A stretch of 64,000 nucleotides of DNA from Tachypleus tridentatus. Its lineage: Eukaryota > Arthropoda > Merostomata > Xiphosura > Limulidae. Each line of letters begins with the position of its first letter. Position 1 is the first letter of the stretch. Position numbers and translations under genes: made by a program. The notes beneath the pieces are model-generated. The model saw nothing but the letters and a program-made list of their open reading frames with translations, ran no database searches and was not told the DNA's origin. Below, piece after piece: positions 23,701-32,149 of this stretch. Where the stretch lies: assembly GCF_004210375.1 (NCBI RefSeq), contig NC_134830.1:12586001-12650000 (forward strand), read 5' to 3'.

Positions 23701-25492
23701 ATTATGTTGTACATTTTTTCTTAAAGTATCTTAGAAAACTAATATTTTTGCTTCTACAATTTCTATCGATTTTATAAGAAATTTTCCCTGGGCTTTCCAC
23801 CTAACAAATAAAGATGTCCCTTATTTCAGCAGCCAGTTGAAGTCAGAGTAGAATATAAAGGTTGCAGGTAGCTGGATAAATACTTAGCAACATATTATTT
23901 TTCACTGTGAATAAAGATCTTTTTCCATTCACATGTTAGTGATTTTTTCTTGTAATGATTATGTTTGACATAATTTGCACATACCATTTCTGGAATATGC
24001 ATGTTGTCAATACTTTTAATTTATTTACCAGATATCAGTGGACCTGAATACTGCATATATTAAGAATTCAAAACAGATACAGTGGTTTATTACATCAGGG
24101 TGTAGGAGATATACGACATTTATACTTTTAAGTACTATATATAAATTTTTGGTTAAAAAAACACTTCCATCAAATCTTATAAACTGTTTGTTATTTAGTC
24201 ATTTTTCTGTTAAAAAGAAATAGGCTTTTTATCTTTTCAGGGTATAGCTCTTCTAAAAGGAAAAATCAGTTTTTTTCTGATTACATGTCACTTGCCATTT
24301 AGTTATTATGCAGCAGTTATTGTTACATTTAGAATATCTTTGCCCCAAAATAATTATATACTTTATATGTAACAATTTATAATTTTTGTCCCCTTTTATT
24401 GTCTACATCAGATTTATGTTGTTTTAAATACACGTTAGTATCACAAATATACTTTTATATGCTCCTAATTTTTTTTAGATGCTGTAGCAAGAAAAATATT
24501 ACAAGTTAGAGTTACTCCTTATATGTGGTATGAACCATTGATATTCAGCAGATAAGTTTAAAAGTGTCTACAAAATGCAAATTCCAGAAATGATATGTAC
24601 AGAATACATTAAACATGGATGATAAAAGACAGTAACACAATTAAGTGAACAAACAGTCTATTTACAGTGAAAAATATATGTAGTTAAGTGTTTCACCTAC
24701 TGGTCAGTCTTTAATTCTGCTGTGACTTAACTGGCTGCTGAGGTAAAAGAAACCTTCTTCAAAATGAGTTGCACTGGACAAAGGATATTCTTTTATGTCT
24801 ACTCAGAAACATAACAAAACGAATTCTGTTTTTTGCTGAAAGTTCATTATACCAGAATCCAATGTTATGTACATCATCAGTTGTTCCAAATAACATTTAC
24901 TCAGAGAGACAAGATAACATTACTCATGCAACTTTGTGACACCTTTGAGATAAGCTTGCCATTTCCTTGGGTAAACAGTCACAGAACTATGTTACGTGTT
25001 TGTAACCATTAGTGAATGCAACCCTTAATTCAGCAATTTTCAAGTAATTAATGTGTTTTCAAATGTGAAAACATTATATTGATCTAAGTGAGAAGAAACC
25101 AAAGAAATCAGAACTTAAATTATTAAAGAATAATTGGTTAAGAAATCTTTTTTTCTATTTAAGAATATGTGTTTTATAACATTTCACTTTCTTCATTTCA
25201 ACAGTTTTACAAGGCTTATTGCAAATACAGACGTGCTGAAAATTACAGGAGGTCACTGGTCTATCAAAAGAAGTATTTGCTAAATCTATTAAATGGATTT
25301 CAAACTACAGAAATTGTAACTATGGCCCTCCTTGCAAAAATTATTGACGAACCCACTGATAACCACCAGACTATTTTGTCTCCTGTGTCATCATTTCGAT
25401 CTGTGGCATATGCTATTATAGCACTTCATCGTATGCATTATCTGGTGAAACGATGGAAGAAAGCTTTATATATCTGTTCAAACAGCAACTGA
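5671..25492 (+). CDS. PACT-domain centrosomal coiled-coil protein (pericentrin/AKAP9/Plp-like), six exons
   Basis: Predicted exons are 5671-5751, 6527-6685, 7799-8054, 15026-16310, 21332-21506 and 25205-25492. Every junction is AG/GT and phase 0. The product would be about 745 residues: a short N-terminus, long charged Glu/Lys/Gln-rich coiled coil, then a C-terminal PACT domain. PACT domains anchor pericentrin and AKAP9 to centrosomes and basal bodies; binding of calmodulin and recruitment of pericentriolar material are known for the family, not shown here. It is far shorter than vertebrate pericentrin, so it is either a short paralogue or an isoform from an internal promoter of a longer gene. 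An in-frame stop codon lies about 36 bp upstream of the ATG. Single-base frameshifts at homopolymers interrupt exons 3, 4 (three times) and 5. With each corrected, exon lengths become multiples of three, which favours sequencing error over decay. Extra exons inside the longer introns are possible. Confidence 0.75.
5855..6130 (-). repeat. tRNA-derived SINE in intron 1
   Basis: A full-length-looking reverse-strand copy. The tail 'aatttcgcacaaagctactc' is at the left and the head 'cgcttggccattacaggcc' at the right. It lies in the first intron of the PACT-domain gene, antisense to it. Confidence 0.87.
6527..6685 (+). CDS. PACT-domain gene, exon 2
   Basis: The acceptor 'ttgtttaattttcag' is strong; the donor is ATG|GTGTGA. 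It encodes 53 residues starting ATDPRGENTSLSRYAK and then heptad-like coiled coil (LREKDEGIDKLREQIHQL). Both ends are phase 0. The donor is weaker than that of exon 1. Confidence 0.7.
7080..7700 (-). pseudogene. Relic of a Tc1/mariner-type DDE transposase (intron 2)
   Basis: The reverse strand reads ADEAHFTHSEIVNTSNCIIW and then LETNPYVIW. This resembles the block around the second catalytic Asp of DDE_3 transposases (S-D-E-A-H-F). Stops and frameshifts interrupt it on both sides. It is a decayed copy antisense within intron 2. The exact family cannot be settled from this. Confidence 0.55.
7799..8054 (+). CDS. PACT-domain gene, exon 3 (one frameshift)
   Basis: Opens IKELQGTLEDKQSYLLKKDR after the acceptor 'tttttgcattataag' and continues as coiled coil. 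The frame breaks at the A6-G2 run at 7979-7986. Dropping one base there leads into ENAQLQIQINTLLEEVECM and reaches a good donor, CAG|GTACAT, in phase 0. The exon is 256 nt, which is one more than a multiple of three. Confidence 0.7.
8405..11141 (+). mobile_element. Internally deleted Gypsy-like LTR retrotransposon (intron 3)
   Basis: The parts in order are: the 3' end of a 5' LTR (about 8405-8589); a gag-like remnant (8840-9180) with TLLLQSVLxGKAQEAY-type residues recognisable as LLLQSVLTGKAQEAYA; a retropepsin-like remnant (9640-10010) with an NDTGVTQS motif; a purine-rich tract 'aaaagaagga'; and a 3' LTR (10288-11141). No reverse transcriptase or integrase is visible between protease and LTR. 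The 5' and 3' LTR ends share 'gataaat...atgtaaca'. Frames are broken throughout, so this is a dead element. Confidence 0.65.
10288..11141 (+). repeat. 3' LTR of the Gypsy-like element
   Basis: Starts TGTAATGG right after a polypurine tract and ends near TGTAACA. Blocks such as 'gtagaagattctcaagag', 'aatagaatattattggcc' and 'cttattaattggaaaactac' recur in the solo LTRs at 22706 and 58514. The three copies define a family of about 0.75-0.95 kb. Confidence 0.7.
11340..13640 (+). mobile_element. DIRS-type (tyrosine recombinase) retrotransposon relic
   Basis: Three remnants lie in the order expected for DIRS pol. A reverse-transcriptase piece (about 11500-11660) reads AFGFASAPYVFCKVV then HHYMDNWL, resembling the DIRS RT core, with M-D-N in place of the catalytic L-D-D/M-D-D type box. 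An RNase H-like piece (12090-12180) reads AYLQGQNFDGTWREDC. A tyrosine-recombinase-like piece (13110-13200) reads DHDHLLCLVRALRYLVAC. Several stops and frameshifts disrupt each part. It sits sense-oriented in intron 3 of the PACT gene. Order and motifs are seen; the DIRS assignment is from family knowledge. Confidence 0.7.
14174..14712 (-). mobile_element. Internally deleted Tc1/mariner-type DDE transposon with terminal inverted repeats
   Basis: The left end 'acgggtgtctgaaaatgaat' and the reverse complement of the right end ('acagagtgtccaaaataaat') are imperfect inverted repeats. Inside, the reverse strand reads FKQDGTPPHVA, the 'QDGxPPH' block preceding the catalytic core region of DDE_3 transposases, followed by broken coding sequence. 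The unit is about 540 bp, so most of the transposase is missing. I could not assign the target-site duplication with certainty. Confidence 0.6.
15026..16310 (+). CDS. PACT-domain gene, exon 4 (long coiled coil, three frameshifts)
   Basis: Begins ESISSFKKYVEESKAV after the acceptor 'ggtactatccag' and ends ESKEKNE before GAG|GTATGG, phase 0 at both ends. Nearly all of its roughly 428 residues are charged heptad-rich coiled coil. The frame breaks at three places: an extra G in CTGGG (15231-15234), an extra base in A5-G2 (15343-15349) and a missing T in T6 (15961-15966). The translation on each side of every break continues the same coiled-coil composition, and net length returns to a multiple of three. 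Confidence 0.75.
17130..19110. other. T-rich intron 4 region, possibly another decayed retroelement
   Basis: Overlapping open frames on the + strand (17136-18171 and 18394-18588) are rich in Phe, Ser, Leu and Cys because the strand is T-rich. I recognise no domain in them. The tail 'tgttgaaatggggtttccct' (18952-18971) resembles 'tgttgaagtggggtgtttta' near the end of the DIRS relic (13611-13630), so this may be another DIRS-like remnant. A weak second-family SINE lies at about 18998-19110. Confidence 0.3.
19250..21331. other. Intron 4, unannotated AT-rich sequence
   Basis: No open frame with a recognisable domain, RNA gene or repeat of the families seen elsewhere in the window is visible in this part of the intron. 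Confidence 0.5.
21332..21506 (+). CDS. PACT-domain gene, exon 5 (one frameshift)
   Basis: Opens DCRRCNSLEIERASWVKEQ after 'tactttatag' and ends NAVVDKNKK before AAG|GTATAT, phase 0. The frame breaks at an A6 run (21440-21445). One A fewer gives RLKKLLQTTENENNGN. The exon is 175 nt, again one over a multiple of three. It directly precedes the PACT exon. Confidence 0.7.
21545..22565 (+). mobile_element. Decayed CR1-like LINE fragment (intron 5)
   Basis: An endonuclease C-terminal piece (21590-21760) reads FLHQLVKELTRNN, LDLLLTSN and GEHLNTSDH, the conserved end of the LINE endonuclease. Downstream (22370-22560) the pieces ISPRVLKDIKDWICEPLS and NSEQVPKD match the start of the CR1-type reverse transcriptase. 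Many stops lie between them. Confidence 0.7.
22706..23470 (+). repeat. Solo LTR of the Gypsy-like family
   Basis: Starts TGTAACAG and shares with 10288-11141 the blocks 'tttcagtttgatgcatgtga', 'gtagaagattcttgag', 'aatagaatattattagtcag' and 'tattaattgaaaaactaca'. No internal retroelement sequence adjoins it, so it looks like a solo LTR. The 3' boundary is approximate. Confidence 0.65.
23471..25204. other. Intron 5, unannotated AT-rich sequence
   Basis: I see no exon, RNA gene or recognisable repeat in this stretch. The ORF at 24038-24223 has no domain and no splice context. Confidence 0.5.
25205..25492 (+). CDS. PACT-domain gene, exon 6 (PACT domain and stop)
   Basis: The acceptor 'cttcatttcaacag' leads into FYKAYCKYRRAENYRR and then SLVYQKKYLLNLLNGF, the signature block of PACT domains. 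It continues with MALLAKI and the second conserved block, FRSVAYAIIALHRMHYLVKR and W, as in pericentrin and AKAP9 (aromatic/basic 'RxxVxxxIAxxRxxxLVxRW'). The stop is 14 residues past the RW motif. In the family this segment is sufficient for centrosome targeting. The domain is complete and uninterrupted, and this is the best-supported coding sequence in the window. Confidence 0.92.
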   Translation, partial: FYKAYCKYRRAENYRRSLVYQKKYLLNLLNGFQTTEIVTMALLAKIIDEPTDNHQTILSPVSSFRSVAYAIIALHRMHYLVKRWKKALYICSNSN

Positions 25493-25598
25493 GTATGTGC
25501 AACAGAATGACCACCATATTCTGTCATTAAACAAAATTGTAACTTGTATTATTTGTATGTCCTTGTTTTATGTATCTTTTCAAATTTGTGTTTCAAGA

Positions 25599-25604
25599 AA
25601 TAAA
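25599..25604 (+). promoter_or_regulatory. Polyadenylation signal AATAAA of the PACT-domain gene
   Basis: AATAAA in 'caagaaataaaaaaagtg' lies about 107 bp after the stop codon, giving a short 3' UTR. A GT-rich element 'tgtggaaattatatgtgtac' follows at about 25645. Confidence 0.6.
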
Positions 25605-25904
25605 AAAAGTGTACATAAATTTATATTTTATTATCTCTAAACATTGTGGAAATTATATGTGTACACTAGCCAAAATCCTGATTGAAATATTTAATTATTT
25701 GTGTGTAACTTTTGAAATTATTATTTCATTTAGATAATTTATAATAAATTTCAGTTAATTCTCTGTTTAAATAGTTTACATTTTGTTCTAACTCACATGA
25801 CATAATGACAACATTATATGCAATTAACATATTTACACAAAATAACTAAAGGATTTGAAATAAAAAAGATTGTATAAGTTCACAATTTTTTCAGATGGGT
25901 CACA

Positions 25905-26150
25905 AAATGTAGAGGCAGACATGGCATAGTGGTTGATTCACAATTCATATCCTGCTCCACACTTTGGAGCTGTGAGTGCATAATAAGAATGATGGACAGA
26001 TCCTACCATTTGATAAGAATATCCCTAAAATCGGCTATGAGTGCTGGTCACTAGCAACCTTCCCTCCAGTTAACCATTTCAAAATTAGGGACAACTAACA
26101 TTTTGTGTTGATAGCCCTTGAGTAACATTTTGCAATTTTACACAAACAAA
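25905..26150 (+). repeat. Diverged SINE sharing the family 3' tail
   Basis: The tail blocks 'aaccttccctccag', 'aaaattagggacaactaac' and 'gatagcccttgagtaa' are recognisable versions of the main family's 3' part. The head ('ggcatagtggttgattcac') differs, so this is an older or chimeric SINE. Confidence 0.6.
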
Positions 26151-27060
26151 ATCAGAAAGTAATATGTATGACAGTCAGAATATCTTATAATATTTAATTC
26201 ATTTTCATCAATAAGAAGAAAATTAAATGTTAAATGTTTAAACAAGGACAGTGATTTTCTAAATGTGAACTGATTTATGAACAAGTTTCTGAATATTCAC
26301 ACATAGCTGGTGATAATTGCAGTCAAGAGAGTAACTCTTATGACCACTTTATTAAATATGTATACAAAGTAGAACACTGGACTGGGGTTAGTTATTTTGT
26401 AGTAAAAACAAAATAGGTCAGTTGGTGGGCTTAATGTTAACAAATGCTGTTTAAAACATAAACCACAAGACATAAAGCCTAACATAAAATTGTTACAAGT
26501 TGGAAAATAATGATAACACTACAGTAGATATTAAACTAGAAAATGATTTATTTAACAAACTTACAACCTAAACACTTAACAAGGTAATACAACATTTGAT
26601 GATGAATGTACTTTCATTAGTGACTGTTTAAATATCAACTAATGAAAGGTCATACTTTCATGTTCAGTTGCAAACACAATAAAACTATGTCTGTATTTTT
26701 TTCTCTAAATATTCTAATTTGATTCATGGATCCATGGTCACAACAGGTCATTAGTCAGAATTAGTTATTCATATAACATCTTCACCACCATTGTCCACCC
26801 AACATGTAATGTCTCTGTCTCCCACAAATCCTTAGATTTCAAAACTTAGTTTTTTGGGCTATCAAAGTTGTTTTTTTTTTTACCTGGAAGTAGAGAGAAA
26901 GAGAGTCATTCCAATTATTATCAGGTTTTGCATTCAGTCCTTACTTTTGCTAATACTTTTCACTGTATTGTTACTTGAGTACTGTATATATTCAGTACTT
27001 TTACTTTTTACTTGAGTAAATATTTTCTAAAATAATAGTACTTTTACTGTTGTAAATATT
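26151..27060. other. Intergenic, nothing recognised
   Basis: AT-rich sequence without a supported gene or known repeat. The ORF on the - strand at 26297-26485 has no domain. Confidence 0.5.
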
Positions 27061-28110
27061 ATCATTGCTTTACCCACTTCCACTATGGTGTCTTGCATTT
27101 CCAGTCAAAGAGGCATTTCGTTCAGGGTTCTTTGTCTTTGAACCTTGGATCTCCTTTTTCAGGACCACTCCTGCCATGTCATTCGACTAGCTTGCCATGT
27201 TCCATGGGTGAGGACTTTGGTAACCAATCAAATTATCTCAACCCAAACAGGTTCTCCCCAAAGAACAGATTCTGCATTACAAGTTTTCGTCTGTTGGATG
27301 GATTCTTGCTTTGATACACTGATGATTGGTTGATTGGCCACTTGTTGGAACACACAACTACTGACAATTTGGTCTCTAGTACCTCATCCTTCAGCCTTTG
27401 CAATAGATGCTTTCTATCATGATGGAATGAAATTACAATGCCATGCCTTCCCTTCAATTTGTATGTTACCCATGGTCTTAGCTATGATTCATTCCAATCC
27501 ATAGTTAAGTACTTTTGATAGCACCAGATATGCAGCTAAACCCTGGTTTCTGTTTATGCAGTACTTTCATGAGTAGCCCCCCTCTTCTACTTCCTCTTTG
27601 ATCATCTCTCTGAAGGCAACCATCATCTGACATTGTACACCAAACTGTCCATAAGCTCAAGCTTCAGGCATGTAGATTATGTTCTCCTTTGCACATTATC
27701 AGTGTTTAATTTCCAAGATTACCATATATCTGGGTTAGCCTTTGCTTAGTCCTGCAATGGACATGTATCAATGGAAATGGCACACATGTCACCATTGGTA
27801 TATTGAGAGGAGGTTGAATCTACTTTAATCAGAAGTGCCAATCATAACTCATTTTTAGTCTGGCTCTGTGTCAAGAATTTTACATCTCCCAATGTTTCAC
27901 TGCATAAGACAGCCTTATTTAACACTTTTCAATTATAGAGACAAAATATTCTTTGAGTCCCTAGTACTCTCCAGACTACCTGTGTTGTTTTGAGTTCTTT
28001 CTCCCAAATGGCCATTGCAGTTACCTAACTGGTATGTAAAGGTGGCATTACATTACATTTATCAACATCCATTTGAGTCCTTGGCCTCACACGCCATGTA
28101 TTACTTGTCC
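27061..28110 (+). mobile_element. Second DIRS-like relic (partial)
   Basis: The segment 'ggtctctagtacctcatcct...caatttg...attcattc' (about 27370-27500) aligns by eye with 12210-12310 inside the DIRS relic of intron 3. The surrounding frames are broken and no RT or recombinase core is clear here. The assignment rests on that shared segment. Confidence 0.4.
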
Positions 28111-28984
28111 GTCAAGTTTATTTTAATAGTACGTTATTAAACGTACCTGTGCATAGCCACCAATAGTTTTAACCTTATGTTCAAGAGCACCTGTCACAAA
28201 CCTTGGGTTATTCTGATGAAACAGTGATATTCAACTGTCACTCTTATAATACACTCACAGTTACAAAGTGTGGAGTGCATTTTCACAGCAACAGTATTTA
28301 ACCTTTAACTTTTAAATTCAGTCTTGATACATAACCACAAGGCCCTGCTTGGCCCAAAGAACATTTAATGAAAATGAAATTATTACTGTGTTTATAAAAT
28401 GAGAGCTTCACATCAACAAAATATAATAACTTATGACTGCATACTTGAATGGTACAGGGCAGGACAATGTGTTTTATACACACTGTTTTTGATATGCAAA
28501 TATTTAATTGTTTTTAATTTCAGTTTATTTGGGATGAGGAAAGTTACCTGGTTAAACACATTTTAAATTTGCTTGTTTCAATAACAATACATGATATTGT
28601 GTTCTAAATGGTAATTAGTCAAGTATCTTGCAAGAAAGATGGGTAATAATACCTGCAACTAGAAAGTAGTCCTGTCTGTCATTTAATTAGATAATGGCCA
28701 AGAGTTTCCACCATGCCAGCACAAATTGATAAAGGCAACATGTAGAATAGCATTCCCTGTGCAAATCTGGCTTAAGTTGTTATTGTATTTTTTTAGTATT
28801 CTCCTCAGTTAGTCAGATTCATGTTGAAATTTTAGATTACTAAAGAATTTATATATATTGTAGAGATCTTACATTTGAGGTTTCGAAGAGATTGTGCAGA
28901 AGTTTTTTAGATCTATGGTAACATTTGTGACTTCTTTTTAATTTTATATATTTTAACTTGGTTTAAAAGTATTCAGCTTTGTAG

Positions 28985-29195
28985 TTTACCATACAAATGG
29001 GGACCAATCACTAGACTGGTGAGGGAGAGATCACTTTGTTTTATTTCCTCTTTCTTGCAAGTATAACACATGACAAACACTCTTGCTTTTGGTGTTTCAT
29101 ATTGCAATTGTGCTTTTGTGAATAAACATTGTACTTTTACATCTTTCAACTTTGAGACTTTCTTTCAGTCATACCCAGTTGGTGATCTGAAAGAT
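28985..29195 (+). repeat. Possible LTR 3' end
   Basis: 'gtgaataaacattgtacttt' is followed by 'ctttgagactttctttcagt' and 'ttggtgatctgaaag'. This looks like an LTR R-U5 region followed by a primer-binding-site-like TGGTGA. No matching second LTR was found, so this is tentative. The rest of 28110-30230 shows nothing recognisable. Confidence 0.3.
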
Positions 29196-30231
29196 GCACA
29201 GTCACACACCATAGACCATTTTATAAGAGCCTCTAATTGGTGAGTCTAACTGACTGCTTTGTGAGAAAATCATTCTCAGGAAAATACCACATTTATAGCA
29301 ACTGTATAATATTTACACTATAATTAAATTACTAGAGGTATTTTAATCTTGTGAATCGTCACCACTTAATACATGTGTTTTCAAACATTCAGTGTGTGTA
29401 TTTTGAATAGTTCCTTATAAAAATGCATATTCTGTGTACAGAGATTGTCATTTCCAAAAAACATAATCTTAACAAAAAAAAACAGAAACAGGAGAAATTG
29501 CCCAGATAGACAAATGCGAACCAGGAAGTTATTTTTCACAATCTCACAAGTTGAAAAAATCTAGAACTTGACACAAACATCAATTGAAAGTATGAATATT
29601 GTATGTTGTATGCTATGTAAAAATCTAGTACTGTACACTATGTCAAATAAGAGACAATTTGGATGCACAGTATGAGTAAAATAGTACACAACATTAATTA
29701 ACAGTTGTGACATCGGAGTATACGAAGTTACAAATGGAGAATAAACAGGATGCTACAGGAAAAGTAGATATCTAAATAATTTGTATTATAAGATGCAGTT
29801 GAAGTAAAAAATGCAATCCAATTATTATTATTTATCAAAAATATAACATTGAGGCCTCTTTAATCTAAGCAGTCATAGAATTTAGAAGATTTAACAGCAG
29901 TAAACTAAAGTTTTCTTCAAAAAAGTGGACAATTTGCAATGTTACTAAACTATGCTCTGTTTCCCAAACTGTAGAGTACGGCTGCAAAAGGAGTTGCAAG
30001 ATGATTTTGGCTTACAACCACCATTTTTTTCTGTAAGGAATACATATGCCCATCTTGAATACTTATAAAATTTATTTTTTAAAGTTTTTTACATTTGATT
30101 GATATCACCAACAATGCTATATCACAAAATGATGATAATCATCTTTCGAAAACCAAACCTGAACTTTGGACTAGCCCAGGCTACCCATCATTTTACCCTA
30201 AGATATCTTCTGTCATTTTAAGCTAGGCTTC

Positions 30232-30352
30232 CCCCATCCTCAGTGGCACAATAGTATGTTTGCAAACTCATAACATTAAAACTGGGTTTCAATACTGATT
30301 GTGAGAAAAGCACAGATAGCCTATAGTATAGTTTCGTGCTTAACTTTAAACA
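30232..30352 (+). repeat. SINE copy, second family
   Basis: 'tagtatgtttgcaaactcat', 'actgggtttcaatactgatt' and 'gcacagatagcctatagtat' follow the order of the copy at 4958-5068, with more divergence. Confidence 0.55.
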
Positions 30353-30919
30353 AACCATTCATTGCCTTTATAATGGTTCTACAGAAATGATTTGTTTCCT
30401 TTATTCTGCAGCAAAAGCAACAGTAGGGCTACTGAACTCAGCAGTCACAACAGGCTCCAGGTAAGGCCATATAATACAGGCTTGTGTGAGCTTCAGAGTG
30501 TGATTACATAGTATCCCTGGCTACCATGCCATTGTTATTGTATTTTCAAAATTCTGCAGGCCTTTGACATATGCTCGATGTACCTAGATAAGTTAAAATC
30601 ATTTGTGACCCTTTGAGCTTGCTTCTCCCACATCTCAAGGAAATTTTCTACACTACTGATCTCCACTTAATTTAGTTGCCCAGTTCATAACAGGAAATTC
30701 TTCTATCATCTACTTAAAATTTGATTTTTTTGGAATTTGGATCCAAAATATCATTTTTAATTATCTCCACATGTAAAACTTAAAATATTCCACAATTATG
30801 ACATTATTAACAACTGTAGTTTCTTTAAGTGCTCTGTAACAAATTCCAATTAAAACCCAAACTGAGTCAATCATCTCAATACTATTAACTTGAATATACT
30901 CACTTAAATAGGATCTAAC

Positions 30920-32132
30920 TCACATTTTTACATGTAGAGCCACTCCTCGACTTTGTGATTTATCCCTATAAGTGACAACAATACGCTTATTGAGGAAAGA
31001 CACAAAGAGCTTGAAGGATGGATTATCTTGGCGTTCAGAAACCATTCTGCCCCAACACTGCACTAACCATTCTAGCAGTTTCTCAAGGATCTTTCGATTC
31101 TCTCTGCAGTCATTGAGGATTTCGAAACCCTCAACATGGCCCATTGTTACTTGACACTGTTGCAGAAAAATCAGTTTCCTCAATGCTTGGCTGTCTCAGC
31201 TACCCACTCTCGGTCATTCTTGCAGCTTGTCCTTGAATGCTTCTTTTACCATGAATAGATTCCAATAACGATCATTCAGGATTTTTCTGGCACTCTAGTA
31301 GGCAGATCCTGAATCAAAATAAAAGGTTCCCTCTATTGCATCCTTGGCCTCTCAACCAAGATACTTCTTCAAATTGTGGATTCGCTCAGTGGGAGCAATT
31401 CACCTTGAGTCTATAAGTGCTGCAAAGGAAGCCTTCCACCCTGGATATTTCAGGGTATTCCCTTAAAATATAGAAGGCACAGGTGCGGCAAGACGATTGA
31501 TGTTCACCACATCTATGAACGTCTTTACAAGCGACTGTATATCAGGGATAGTTTTTCCTGACGAGGAGTAGCTCTTGGCAACTGCAAATCATGTTAAGTG
31601 CCATCTATGTCTGATGATTCATCATCAAGAGCTTGTTTTCCGAAGAGTTCACTAACTGTTCATTGTTTTTCTAGTTCATGTCGTTGTCACTGAAGTTCCC
31701 CTTGAGCCTCTTCCTCTTCTTTGTGTGCAGACACCTCTGCCTATATATACTCCAGCTCATGTTCTTTCCTTCTTGCCTTTTCTGCCAGTAGAGCTACGGC
31801 TTGAGCAGCGAGAGGTGCTCTCCTCGAGGCAGTCATCGACCTTGACCTTGTTAAATTGCTGACCCAGCTGAAACCTTTCAATGTTTAGTCATTTGTTGTC
31901 CTATATGAAGTATCGTCTGGATATCACTTTTTGCTCTGTCTAATAGAAGCCTAATATCAGGTGGTTCCTCGTTCTCTGTATGATCATGAACCTCAGAGTT
32001 CAGTCTGTCAAGACAATCCAAACTACTATTCAGCTGTTCCATTGTAACATGAATTTTTTCGGGACGACACACAGAGTCAAAAAGTTTCTCTACCTTGTCA
32101 CATAGCTGCATGCTCTGCTTGAACCAGATCAA
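30920..32132 (-). pseudogene. BEL/Pao-type retrotransposon gag fragment
   Basis: On the reverse strand, in order: an N-terminal helical piece (32132-31878, LFDSVCRPEKIHVTMEQLNS); an Ala/Glu/Arg-rich coiled segment (31840-31680) with AVALLAEKARRKEHELEY; and, after broken frames, a piece (31183-30920) with LNDCRENRKILEKLLEWLVQ and W. This order, ending in 'DCRENRxIxxKLPxWxxxRW', is characteristic of the gag region of BEL/Pao elements. Stops separate the pieces, and protease, RT and integrase are absent. It abuts the LINE at about 32140 in the same orientation. Confidence 0.65.
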
Positions 32133-32149
32133 TGGTTAATAACCTCCTC

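Noticed and set aside
28985..29195. LTR of the BEL/Pao fragment at 30920-32132
   Set aside because: It lies on the opposite strand orientation and wrong side for that gag; kept only as a weak stand-alone LTR-like call.
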